64,000 nucleotides of DNA. Origin: Bifidobacterium eulemuris (GTDB lineage: Bacteria > Actinomycetota > Actinomycetes > Actinomycetales > Bifidobacteriaceae). The position numbers and the translations under genes were made by a program. The stretch spans positions 1-64,000 of the forward strand of contig NZ_CP062938.1 in assembly GCF_014898155.1 (NCBI RefSeq). The letters run 5' to 3'. The notes beneath the pieces are model-generated. The model saw only the letters and a program-made list of their open reading frames with translations. It did not search any database and was not told the DNA's origin. Numbering within the stretch: the stretch's first letter is position 1; every line of letters begins with the position of its first letter. Of the stretch, positions 25,993-33,904 are shown piece by piece.

Positions 25993-26373
25993 ATGCCACT
26001 TCCCATTCCGCCGGAGGACTCCGGCTACGATCATGCCCACGCCATCGCATTGTCCAAGGCGGCCGGCGCCACCGACGCCGACATCGCCGAAGCCGAGACC
26101 TTCGGCCAGGCTCTCGACAAGCACAACGCGTGGGGACTGCCGTTCAACGGATACTGCAACGCTGCGGGCTACGGCTACGTGTGGGAGCCGACCATGGGCG
26201 TGGCGCAGGACGGCTGGGATTCCCATGAGGCGTTCCTGAAGTTAAGCCGCGGAGCGCAGACGGCGATCGTCTACACCAGCCTGGAACGCGGTCATGATAT
26301 CGACCGTGAATCCGCGCGCCAGTTTTTGAAGCATGAGCGCGGCATCATCATCCACGGCAATCAGCCGTACTGA
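25993..26373 (+). CDS. Hypothetical protein, 126 aa
   Basis: A small soluble protein I do not recognise. The ATG at 25993 follows GAAAGGATG. It is rich in Ala, Asp and His, with no membrane segment, signal or Cys pair. A segment rich in Trp, Gly and Tyr (AWGLPFNGYCNAAGYGYVW) occupies the middle. It lies 20 bases after the uxaA terminator, and only 73 bases separate its stop from the convergent membrane-protein gene. It has composition and codon use like its neighbours, so it is probably a real gene. Confidence 0.65.
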   Translation: MPLPIPPEDSGYDHAHAIALSKAAGATDADIAEAETFGQALDKHNAWGLPFNGYCNAAGYGYVWEPTMGVAQDGWDSHEAFLKLSRGAQTAIVYTSLERGHDIDRESARQFLKHERGIIIHGNQPY

Positions 26374-26445
26374 TCCGCCGATTCGCCGACCGTCATTCCT
26401 CGCGCCGGCCAGACGGATCCTCGGCGACGGACGTCATGCGAACGA

Positions 26446-27012
26446 TCAGACGCGTGCGCCGTCGTCGAAGAAATCCTCGCGGGTTTCGGTGTGGCCCTTG
26501 TGCTGCATGAGTAGGCCTCCCGCGCCGAGAATCGCGCACAGACCGAAGATGGTGCCGAGAATCGCCGCCATTGACGGTACGAACACCGAGAAGATGATCC
26601 CCGCGATACCGACGATCAGCAGCGCCCAGAACACCAGTTTGGAGGTTTTGACCGGACCGATCTGCGGGTTCGGCGGCACGAAGTCATCGCCGTAGCGGTC
26701 CATCACATCATCGGTGTCCAACCAGCTGGATCCGGTGAAATCGCGTGGGCCTTGCTGGCGCACACGTTCGCGCATGGGGCGCACGTCATCGGTGAAGGTG
26801 CCGGCATCGAGGTCGTTCACCGACAGCAACGCCTCCTTCTCCTTGCGCTGGGCGTGCTTCTCGAAGCGTTTCGCCTGCCGGGACGACTCCACATCCTTCA
26901 GATCGTCGGCATGGGCGGCGGCGAACGCCGCCCACGCGTCGTCGAGATTTCCGTCATCCGGCGTGGGGTTTGTACGCTCGTCGTCCGCATTGCTATTGTT
27001 GAGGTCAGTCAT
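26446..27012 (-). CDS. Hypothetical two-helix membrane protein
   Basis: A 188-residue protein beginning MTDLNNSNADDERTNPTPDD. The first ~125 residues are charged and probably cytoplasmic, with a coiled-coil-like stretch (RQAKRFEKHAQRKEKEALLS). Two hydrophobic segments follow (SKLVFWALLIVGIAGIIFSV and AILGTIFGLCAILGAGGLLM). This plan is common among small actinobacterial membrane proteins of unknown role. No ribosome-binding site is seen; TAGAGT lies exactly 7 nt before the ATG, suggesting a leaderless message. It diverges from plsC. Confidence 0.8.
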   Translation of the reverse strand: MTDLNNSNADDERTNPTPDDGNLDDAWAAFAAAHADDLKDVESSRQAKRFEKHAQRKEKEALLSVNDLDAGTFTDDVRPMRERVRQQGPRDFTGSSWLDTDDVMDRYGDDFVPPNPQIGPVKTSKLVFWALLIVGIAGIIFSVFVPSMAAILGTIFGLCAILGAGGLLMQHKGHTETREDFFDDGARV

Positions 27013-27019
27013 AGATACC

Positions 27020-27025
27020 ACTCTA
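27020..27025 (-). promoter_or_regulatory. -10 box for a probably leaderless message
   Basis: On the minus strand TAGAGT is followed by 7 nt and then the ATG at 27012, with no Shine-Dalgarno. The same spacing occurs at 40387 and 60671. Confidence 0.45.
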
Positions 27026-27062
27026 ATCGGGCATGAGGCCAATCATGCGGAGAGGAAGCCAC

Positions 27063-27752
27063 ATGTTGTATTGGTTCTTCGTCAAATCACTGGGATGGCT
27101 CGCGCGTCGGCGTCTCGGCCCCACGGTCACCGGTCTGGAGAACATTCCACGCGAGGGCGGGGCGATCATCGCCGCGAACCATCTGGCGGTGATCGACGAC
27201 GCGCTGCTGCCCATCACCTCGCCTCGCATGATCCATTTCATGGGCAAGGCGGAGTATTTCGAAGGCAAAGGATTGAAAGGCCGCTTCAAGAAGTGGTGGT
27301 TCACCTCCGTGGGCGTGTTCCCCGTGGACCGTTCCGGTGGCAATAAGTCATTGGGCGCGCTGACCCATGCGCGCGAGATCATCGAGGAAGGCCACCTGTT
27401 CGGCATCCATATCGAAGGAACCCGCAGTCCCGACGGCCGCCTGTACAAAGGACATACCGGTGCCGCGCGCCTCGCCTTCGAAACCGGCTGCGCGATCGTG
27501 CCCACGGCGATCATCGGCTCACGCGAACTGCAGGAGCCTGGCACGGTGATTCCGAAAAAGGGCAGAACCCAAGTGATCTACGGCAAGCCGATCGATGTGC
27601 CGAAGAAGCCCTCCGACGAGATCACGCACGAGGATCTGCGCGCGCTCACCGACCGGGTGACCGCGGAAATCCAGAAGATGAGCGGTCAGGAATACGTGGA
27701 CGAGTACGCCCAAACCGTCAAGAAGCGTCTGAAGGAGCAGTCCGCGGCCTGA
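27063..27752 (+). CDS. plsC: 1-acyl-sn-glycerol-3-phosphate acyltransferase (PlsC family)
   Basis: Membrane-associated lysophosphatidate acyltransferase of 229 residues, making phosphatidic acid for phospholipids. The catalytic NHLAVIDD (NH-x4-D) is at about residue 40 and the substrate motif EGTRSPDG at about 120, with VPTAIIG after it. The ATG at 27063 follows GGAGAGGAAG. It diverges from a small membrane protein and converges on the PASTA kinase gene, from which a perfect hairpin separates it. Confidence 0.92.
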   Translation: MLYWFFVKSLGWLARRRLGPTVTGLENIPREGGAIIAANHLAVIDDALLPITSPRMIHFMGKAEYFEGKGLKGRFKKWWFTSVGVFPVDRSGGNKSLGALTHAREIIEEGHLFGIHIEGTRSPDGRLYKGHTGAARLAFETGCAIVPTAIIGSRELQEPGTVIPKKGRTQVIYGKPIDVPKKPSDEITHEDLRALTDRVTAEIQKMSGQEYVDEYAQTVKKRLKEQSAA

Positions 27753-27776
27753 CGGCCTCGTCACGAAGCATCCAAG

Positions 27777-27820
27777 AAGGCCTCGTGGAATTTCCGCTGT
27801 GACGGATTCCACGAGGCCTT
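27777..27820. terminator. Bidirectional terminator between plsC and the PASTA kinase
   Basis: AAGGCCTCGTGGAAT (27777-27791) is perfectly inverted at 27806-27820, with a 14-nt loop. Being symmetrical, it can serve both converging genes. Confidence 0.85.
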
Positions 27821-27850
27821 GTCGTATGGGGCGTCAGGAACGCTCGAACC

Positions 27851-30043
27851 TCAGACCACGGTGAGGGTGACGACGGTGGCGTTGCCATCCGTGTCGCGCA
27901 GACGCACCTGCTCTCCGGGGGAGGGATCCTGCAGACGCACCGTATGCGTCAGATCGCCCAGGGGAGCGGAGACCTTCACCTGCAGACCCAGCGCCTCCAA
28001 CGTCTGCGTCGCCTCGGTGGTGCTTTGTCCGCGCACGTCGGGGATCGTCACCATCTCGGGGCCCCTGGAGACGACCACGTCGACCGTGTCTCCCCAATGC
28101 AATTGGGTGCCAGCATCGACGGAGGCGGAGATCACATCGCCCGCTTCCACGGTGTCGCTGTACTCCTCGGTGAAGTTGGCGTTCAGCTTCAGGTCGTCCA
28201 ACGCGGTCGTCGCCTCATCTTGGGAACGTCCGAGGATATCCGGCATACTCACCGGCATCGGACCCTTCGACAGCACGACGGAGACCTCGTCGTTATGGTT
28301 GAGCGTGGTGCCCGGATCAGGGGAGACGCTTACGGCCGTGCCCTCGGGCAGATTCTCCGAATACACGTCCTGCGACTCGTCATGCGTGATATTGGTGAAC
28401 CCGGCATCCTGCAACGCGTCCAAAGGCGCCTTGCCCGATTCGGAGGTCGGATCGAGGATATCCTCGGGAATGGTGGCCGTGCGCACGCCTTGGGAGACCG
28501 TCACGGTCAGCGTCGCACCGTCGCGTTTGCTCACATGACTGCCCACATACGCGGTCGAATCGCCGACGGTGGCCGTGATCACCGACCCCTCGGCGATGTC
28601 GTCGCTGTAATCCTCAACGGTTTCGTAAGGGATGCCCGCCACCTTCAAGGTGCTTTCGTAATCGCTCCACACGGCACCCGCCAACGAACAATCGGTCGCA
28701 TCCTGCTCGCAGGTGACGTCCGTGGGCTGCGGCACCGACCAGTAGCTGCCGGGACCGAGGAAATACCACCATGCGCCGCCTGAACCGATCAGCGCGAGCA
28801 CCAGAACCACCACTATGACGATGATCAGCGGCTTGCGCGGACGTTTTTTGGAAGGGTCGTCCGTCTTCGCCGACGCCGCGGCATCCGCGGTCATGATGGT
28901 CTGCGTGAACGCGTCATCCAATCCGCCCAATATCTGGGTTTGCTCGCCGAAGGCGCCGTCACCCCGCATCAGGGTGGACGGGGCGTCTCCCGACTGAGGC
29001 AACGGCACGACCCGCGTGGCCGAGGAATTGATGGCCGTGGTCGGCTGCGCGGTATCGGAGGCCGGGGGAGCGGGCGGCAGCGACGAGCCCGCGACGACCG
29101 GCGTGAACGTGGTGTCATCGGCCCTGTCCTGCGAATCGGATGCATCCAGACCCGGGGTTTTGCGGTACTGCCAGTCCTCAATGCCCAACGTGGCGCTGAG
29201 CGAGCGCAGCTCATCGGCGGCCTCGACGGCGCTCGCCGGCCGACGGTCGACCTGTCGCGCGGTCAGATGCGCGATGAACTCGGCCACGGCAGGAGCGACT
29301 CCCGGGCAGACGGTGGCTACGGACGGTACATCCTCATGCACATGTTTGAACACCAACGTCACGGGATTGTCGGAATGGAACGGCACGTCGCCGCTGAGCA
29401 TCTCCCATGCCATGATGCCCACCGAATACAGGTCGCCCTGCGGGGTGGCCTGGTTGTTCTCGATCATCTCCGGCGCCAGATACGCGGCCGTGCCCAACAG
29501 CATGCCGGTGGATGAGAGCGTGGCCTGCGACGCGGCCTTCGCCAGACCGAAATCGGTGATCTGCACGTGGCCGCGGGAATTGAGCAGGATGTTCTCCGGT
29601 TTGATGTCGCGGTGCACCACGCCGGCGCGGTGCGCGGAGGCGAGACCGTCCAGAGTTTCGGACACCACGCGCAAGGTCTCCCGCACCGAGAAGGTTCGCT
29701 GTTGGTTCATCTCATGGCGCAGGTTCACGCCATGCACGTATTCCATCACCAGATAGTCCAAGCCGTTGAACTCGCCGGTGTCATACACCTGCACGATATG
29801 CGGGTTCGCGATGGCGGCCGCAGATTTGGCCTCGCGCTTGAACCGCTCCACGAACTGCTCGCGGTGGGGGCCCTGCGCGAGCTGGGTGTGCATCACCTTA
29901 ACCGCCACCGTGCGGTCAAGGCGCTCGTCCACCGCTTCGAACACCGTGGCCATGCCGCCCTCGGCGATTTTGCGGACGACGCGATAACGGCCGTCGATCG
30001 TCGGCATGGTCTGGCCGTTGGGTTCCTCGAAGGCTTCAGTCAT
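27851..30043 (-). CDS. Ser/Thr protein kinase with PASTA domains (PknB type)
   Basis: A 730-residue membrane kinase that senses cell-wall fragments and phosphorylates division and wall-synthesis proteins. The kinase domain fills residues ~18-285: glycine loop [11 protein letters not shown], Lys in [22 protein letters not shown] and APEM. A Pro/Ser/Thr-rich linker follows, then one membrane helix ([17 protein letters not shown]) near 410. Outside are three to four PASTA repeats, each ending in a VSxGP or VSQGV type motif (VVLSKGP, VVVSRGP). It matches the PknB architecture in length and order. In many actinobacteria pknB lies with rodA/pbpA near the origin; here it stands beside a polyprenyl synthase gene, so it may be a PknB paralogue. 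Confidence 0.94.
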   Translation of the reverse strand: MTEAFEEPNGQTMPTIDGRYRVVRKIAEGGMATVFEAVDERLDRTVAVKVMHTQLAQGPHREQFVERFKREAKSAAAIANPHIVQVYDTGEFNGLDYLVMEYVHGVNLRHEMNQQRTFSVRETLRVVSETLDGLASAHRAGVVHRDIKPENILLNSRGHVQITDFGLAKAASQATLSSTGMLLGTAAYLAPEMIENNQATPQGDLYSVGIMAWEMLSGDVPFHSDNPVTLVFKHVHEDVPSVATVCPGVAPAVAEFIAHLTARQVDRRPASAVEAADELRSLSATLGIEDWQYRKTPGLDASDSQDRADDTTFTPVVAGSSLPPAPPASDTAQPTTAINSSATRVVPLPQSGDAPSTLMRGDGAFGEQTQILGGLDDAFTQTIMTADAAASAKTDDPSKKRPRKPLIIVIVVVLVLALIGSGGAWWYFLGPGSYWSVPQPTDVTCEQDATDCSLAGAVWSDYESTLKVAGIPYETVEDYSDDIAEGSVITATVGDSTAYVGSHVSKRDGATLTVTVSQGVRTATIPEDILDPTSESGKAPLDALQDAGFTNITHDESQDVYSENLPEGTAVSVSPDPGTTLNHNDEVSVVLSKGPMPVSMPDILGRSQDEATTALDDLKLNANFTEEYSDTVEAGDVISASVDAGTQLHWGDTVDVVVSRGPEMVTIPDVRGQSTTEATQTLEALGLQVKVSAPLGDLTHTVRLQDPSPGEQVRLRDTDGNATVVTLTVV

Positions 30044-30175
30044 GATGGTGCTCGGTCGATTCCTTGATGTCGTGGTCCGAATGTCGTGGGGGCGGTGCGT
30101 CCCATGGAAGGGCCGCGATCATGCGACCCATCACGCTACCTAAGTGTACATGGCGGGAGCGAATCGCAAAGGCGT

Positions 30176-31264
30176 TCACCGTAACGATTCTGGGATGAAG
30201 TCGCGGCATGCGGCGAGCAGCCGGTCCTCCGCCTCATCGTGCAGAGCGAGCCGTCCGATTGCCTGACGCGACTGGGCCCACAGCGCGGCGATGCGTTCGC
30301 GCGACCTCTCGATCGCGCCGGTCTCGTCGAACAGGGCGATGACTCGGTCCACCTGCGTCTGATTGCGCTGGCTGGAGGTGAAGATGGCGAGCAATTCGTC
30401 GCGTTGCGCGTCTCCCGCCGCGGCCAATGCGTCCGCCAGCAGTACCGTGCGTTTGCCCTCGCGGATGTCGCCTCCGATGGGTTTGCCGGTGGCGGCGCTG
30501 ACGCCGATGACGTCAAGCAGATCGTCCGCAAGCTGGAAGGCCAGACCCAACGGCAGGCCGATCGCCATCGCATGCTCGCGCGCCTGGTCGGCCGGCATGC
30601 CGACGGCGAGCATGGCGAAACGCAACGGCGCGATGGTGGTGTAGCTGGCGGTTTTCCATCGGAACACGTTCAGCGAGGCCTGGGCGAGTTTTTCCGGATC
30701 GTCCAACGGCGAAGTCTCCACGGCCAAATCCAGCACCTGGCCGACCTCCACCTCGCGATGCATCTCCAGGAACGCGGCGACGAGATCGCCGCCGGAAGGC
30801 AGGTCCCGTACGGCCTGATGCACGATATCCACGCTGGCCGTGGCGAGGATATCGCCCAGCATCAGCCCCAATCCATTGCCGATGCTGCGGCTGCCCACCG
30901 CCTGTTCAAGCGCACGGTGCGCGGAAGGCTTGCCACGGCGCAGATCGGAATCATCGATGATGTCGTCATGCACCAGCGCCGCCGTTTGGAACACTTCGAT
31001 GCCGCAGGCCAGATCGACCATGGCTTGGCGCAGGACCGCGTCGCCGTCCAACGAGTCGAATGCGGCGAGCGTCAGCAGCGCGCGCAGCCGCTTGCCGCCC
31101 TCGCTGGATGCCACGGCCTGCGCGACCACCTCGTCCATCACCCGCGCGCCATCCGCCGCCATCGCGCCGTCTTCGCCGGAAAGGGCGGGGACGCCGGCAC
31201 GCTCGCGCACCAGCTCGGCGATACGAGGTTCAATGATCATACGATCCGTTTCGGTAAGGCTCAT
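30176..31264 (-). CDS. Polyprenyl (geranylgeranyl-type) diphosphate synthase
   Basis: Trans-prenyltransferase of 362 residues that elongates allylic diphosphates with isopentenyl diphosphate. Both Asp-rich motifs are present: ALVHDDIIDDSDLRRGKPS (first, DD-x-x-D) and LAFQLADDLLDVIG (second), with GGKRLRALL for diphosphate binding. The start MSLTETDRMIIEPRIAELV at 31264 follows GGAGGC. The residues before the first Asp motif are small (Thr, Ala), which points to a longer chain than farnesyl, but the length cannot be fixed from sequence. It probably supplies the isoprenoid for quinone or lipid-carrier synthesis. The upstream 227 bases hold only a tandem ACCATTGCAC repeat (31451-31470). Confidence 0.92.
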   Translation of the reverse strand: MSLTETDRMIIEPRIAELVRERAGVPALSGEDGAMAADGARVMDEVVAQAVASSEGGKRLRALLTLAAFDSLDGDAVLRQAMVDLACGIEVFQTAALVHDDIIDDSDLRRGKPSAHRALEQAVGSRSIGNGLGLMLGDILATASVDIVHQAVRDLPSGGDLVAAFLEMHREVEVGQVLDLAVETSPLDDPEKLAQASLNVFRWKTASYTTIAPLRFAMLAVGMPADQAREHAMAIGLPLGLAFQLADDLLDVIGVSAATGKPIGGDIREGKRTVLLADALAAAGDAQRDELLAIFTSSQRNQTQVDRVIALFDETGAIERSRERIAALWAQSRQAIGRLALHDEAEDRLLAACRDFIPESLR

Positions 31265-31491
31265 GCCTCCTAACTTATCGACAGGCCATGTCGAATGCTG
31301 TGGATGCGTGGGGGAATTATGCACATCGAAGGCTTTTTCCCGAGGCTGGTTCCACATCACCCGTTTCGGCTTGCGCGGCTTACGCTCGCTCGCTCATGGT
31401 GGAGGCATGCGGCCGCGAAACCGGCCGCGGCTTTTCCTACTCGCAACCGCACCATTGCACACCATTGCACAACGATGTCAAGGAGGACATG

Positions 31492-32166
31492 ATGAACGCC
31501 ACAGCCACCAGCGCGCGTGTGAACGACGCGCGCTTCCGCGCCCGCATCCGCGAGGATGTCGGATGCTGCGAGAACCCCGTCGACGAGGCTTCTCTTGAGG
31601 AGATGACGCGACTGTTTCGCACCCAACGCCGCAGAGACGGCCATCGCAAAGCGACGTCCGCATGGTTGGATGGGCCCTTGGACGATTGGCTCGCCAACCT
31701 CGACGACGGCGAAACCGAATTGGGCGGCGACGATATGGCCGCGATCGCCGTGGGCATGCACGAGACGCTGTCGATCCGCGACGCGCTGATTCTTTCGATG
31801 ATCACCGACGAGGAAGCCTGTCCCAAAGCGCAGCTTATGGAGTTCGCGGCCAGACCGCAATTGTCGCGTTCGAAGCGGCGCATGTGCGAGCTGTTGTCCG
31901 CGGCGTTCGAGGACGAGGGCATCACCCCGGATGTGGAGCGTTGCCAGACGGGAGTGATGATGCTGCTCGACATCGCCCGCGCGGTGCCGACCGATCTCGC
32001 CGTGCAGCCATTGGCGGTGGTCGCCTACGCGTTGTGGTGGATGGGCGACGAGCATGCCATCCTGTTCGCGATGCACTGTCTGGCCATCGACGACGAATGC
32101 TCGTTGGCATCGATTGTGTTCTCCGCGATCAACAGGGGCATTAGGCCGGCATGGTGCGCCTGCTGA
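31492..32166 (+). CDS. DUF4192-like protein
   Basis: A 224-residue protein of unknown function. The C-terminal half (LAVQPLAVVAYALWWMGDEH then FAMHCLAIDDECSLASIVF) resembles the actinobacterial DUF4192 family, in which a Trp-containing helix and a Leu-rich end are usual. The N-terminal half is Arg-rich. AAGGAGG at 31480-31486 suits the ATG at 31492 better than the adjacent one at 31489. A GGCGGGGCG/CGCCCGCC hairpin follows the stop (32169-32189). It lies between the polyprenyl synthase and sigA genes. Confidence 0.75.
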   Translation: MNATATSARVNDARFRARIREDVGCCENPVDEASLEEMTRLFRTQRRRDGHRKATSAWLDGPLDDWLANLDDGETELGGDDMAAIAVGMHETLSIRDALILSMITDEEACPKAQLMEFAARPQLSRSKRRMCELLSAAFEDEGITPDVERCQTGVMMLLDIARAVPTDLAVQPLAVVAYALWWMGDEHAILFAMHCLAIDDECSLASIVFSAINRGIRPAWCAC

Positions 32167-32168
32167 TC

Positions 32169-32189
32169 GGCGGGGCGCATTCGCCCGCC
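32169..32189 (+). terminator. GC-rich hairpin after the DUF4192-like gene
   Basis: GGCGGGGCG (32169-32177) pairs with CGCCCGCC (32182-32189) over a 4-nt loop. No T run. Confidence 0.55.
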
Positions 32190-32281
32190 ATCCATACGAC
32201 GGGTGGCGACGGCGACGAGGAGAATTGCGCGCGGTGGGAATAATCGTCCTTGCAAGGTGGTTTACTCACATAGTTGACGAT

Positions 32282-32311
32282 TTGCCCTTGCCAGAAGTGC
32301 GCCTTTATGGT
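32282..32311 (+). promoter_or_regulatory. Possible sigA promoter
   Basis: TTGCCC (32282-32287), an 18-nt spacer and TATGGT (32306-32311) give a plausible -35/-10 pair about 35 bp before the TTG start. TTGACG at 32274 is a better -35 but too far away. Confidence 0.3.
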
Positions 32312-32346
32312 ATGTGCCGATGGCAGGAACACGCAGGAGGAAAGTT

Positions 32347-33768
32347 TTGGCCACGAAGGAAACGACGGCAACCAAGAACACGGCTGACATGGACGAGGAG
32401 CTGACCTCCGCCGCCAAGAAGCCGGCCGCGCGCAAGACCTCCGCCGCGAAGAAGGCCACCGGTGCCAAGAAAACCGCCGGTGCCAAGAAGACCACGGCCA
32501 AAACCGCCGCCAAGAAAACCATGGATGACAACGCCGAAGTGATCGATGAGGCCGATCAGCTCGACGATGTGGATGATCTCGACGCCGACCAGGTGGACGA
32601 CGTCGATTTGGACGTCGAAGATTTGGACGCCGAGGATCTCGACGCCGCCGCCGATGACGACGTCGAGGTGGATGAGGAATTGGACGTCGAGGATCTCGAC
32701 GAGGATGTGGCGGACGACGAGGAGGAGGCCGAGAAGGCCCAGGCCCCCGAACGTCCGAAGGAGAAGGGCGCGTTCGTCCTTTCCGACGCGGACGACGAGG
32801 AAGAGCCTCCCGTCCGTGCCGGCAATCCCAAGCGTCGTGTGATCGCCGCGGGCGCCACCGCCGACCCCGTCAAGGACTACCTGAAGCAGATCGGCCGCGT
32901 GAGCCTGTTGAACGCCGAACAGGAGGTCGATCTTTCCGAACGCATCGAGGCCGGCCTGTACGCGCAGCATCTGCTCGACACCGAAGGCGACACCATGGAT
33001 TTCAAGCGCAAGCGTGAACTCAAGTGGGCGGCGTCCGACGGCAAGAAGGCCAAGGACCATCTTCTGGAGGCCAACCTGCGACTGGTGGTGTCGCTGGCCA
33101 AGCGCTACACCGGCCGCGGCATGCTCTTCCTCGATCTCATTCAGGAAGGCAACCTCGGTCTGATCCGCGCCGTCGAGAAGTTCGATTGGAAGAAGGGCTT
33201 CAAGTTCTCCACCTACGCCACCTGGTGGATCCGCCAGGCCATCACCCGCGCCATGGCCGATCAGGCGCGCACCATCCGCGTGCCCGTGCACATGGTCGAA
33301 GTGATCAACAAGCTCAGCCGCGTGCAGCGTCAGATGCTGCAGGACCTCGGCCGCGAACCCACGCCCGACGAGCTGGCACGCGAGCTCGACATGCCCGTCG
33401 AGAAAGTTCAGGAAGTGCAGAAGTACGGCCGCGAGCCGATTTCGCTGCACACCCCGCTGGGCGAGGACGGCGATTCCGAGTTCGGCGACCTGATCGAGGA
33501 CACCGACGCCATCGCCCCGTCCGACGCGGTCGCGTTCTCGCTGCTGCAGGAGCAGTTCAAGCAGGTGCTCGAGACCCTGTCTCCCCGCGAGGCCGGCGTG
33601 ATCAAAATGCGCTACGGCCTTGAGGACGGCCAGCCCAAGACGCTCGACGACATCGGCCGCGTGTACGGCGTGACCCGCGAACGCATCCGCCAGATTGAGT
33701 CGAAGACCATGTCCAAGCTGCGTCACCCCTCCCGTTCGCAGACCCTGCGTGACTTCCTTGATCAATAG
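32347..33768 (+). CDS. sigA: Principal RNA polymerase sigma factor (SigA/RpoD)
   Basis: Housekeeping sigma-70 factor of 473 residues. The TTG at 32347 is preferred because GGAGGA is five to six bases upstream; an in-frame GTG at 32314 has none. The first ~40 residues are Lys/Ala-rich like a histone tail, followed by a very acidic stretch to about residue 150. Region 1.2 starts at [11 protein letters not shown]. Region 2 carries [20 protein letters not shown] and the -10 recognition helix [16 protein letters not shown]. Region 4 ends with [20 protein letters not shown], the -35 recognition helix. A hairpin terminator follows. Gene position before parE is usual for bifidobacteria as far as I know. 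Confidence 0.97.
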   Translation: MATKETTATKNTADMDEELTSAAKKPAARKTSAAKKATGAKKTAGAKKTTAKTAAKKTMDDNAEVIDEADQLDDVDDLDADQVDDVDLDVEDLDAEDLDAAADDDVEVDEELDVEDLDEDVADDEEEAEKAQAPERPKEKGAFVLSDADDEEEPPVRAGNPKRRVIAAGATADPVKDYLKQIGRVSLLNAEQEVDLSERIEAGLYAQHLLDTEGDTMDFKRKRELKWAASDGKKAKDHLLEANLRLVVSLAKRYTGRGMLFLDLIQEGNLGLIRAVEKFDWKKGFKFSTYATWWIRQAITRAMADQARTIRVPVHMVEVINKLSRVQRQMLQDLGREPTPDELARELDMPVEKVQEVQKYGREPISLHTPLGEDGDSEFGDLIEDTDAIAPSDAVAFSLLQEQFKQVLETLSPREAGVIKMRYGLEDGQPKTLDDIGRVYGVTRERIRQIESKTMSKLRHPSRSQTLRDFLDQ

Positions 33769-33810
33769 GTCGTCGCAGTCGACCTGTTTTATACCGAATC
33801 ATGCGATTAC

Positions 33811-33836
33811 GGCTGAGTCGTGGAGACGACTCAGCC
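33811..33836 (+). terminator. Terminator after sigA
   Basis: GGCTGAGTCGT (33811-33821) and ACGACTCAGCC (33826-33836) form a perfect 11-bp stem with a GGAG loop. Only a short TT follows. Confidence 0.75.
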
Positions 33837-33904
33837 GGTTCCATCACGTCCGCGGATAAGATTCGCCGACGTCAGACGGCAATACCCCCACAAGATAGAG
33901 AGTT

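Noticed and set aside
31451-31470. ACCATTGCAC repeated twice as a regulatory element
   Set aside because: Two copies in a row with no dyad and no partner site elsewhere; may be chance duplication.
32305-33765. Long open frame opposite sigA (about 486 codons)
   Set aside because: It is the complement of a well-conserved sigma factor, and high GC leaves antisense frames open. No ribosome-binding site or family features.
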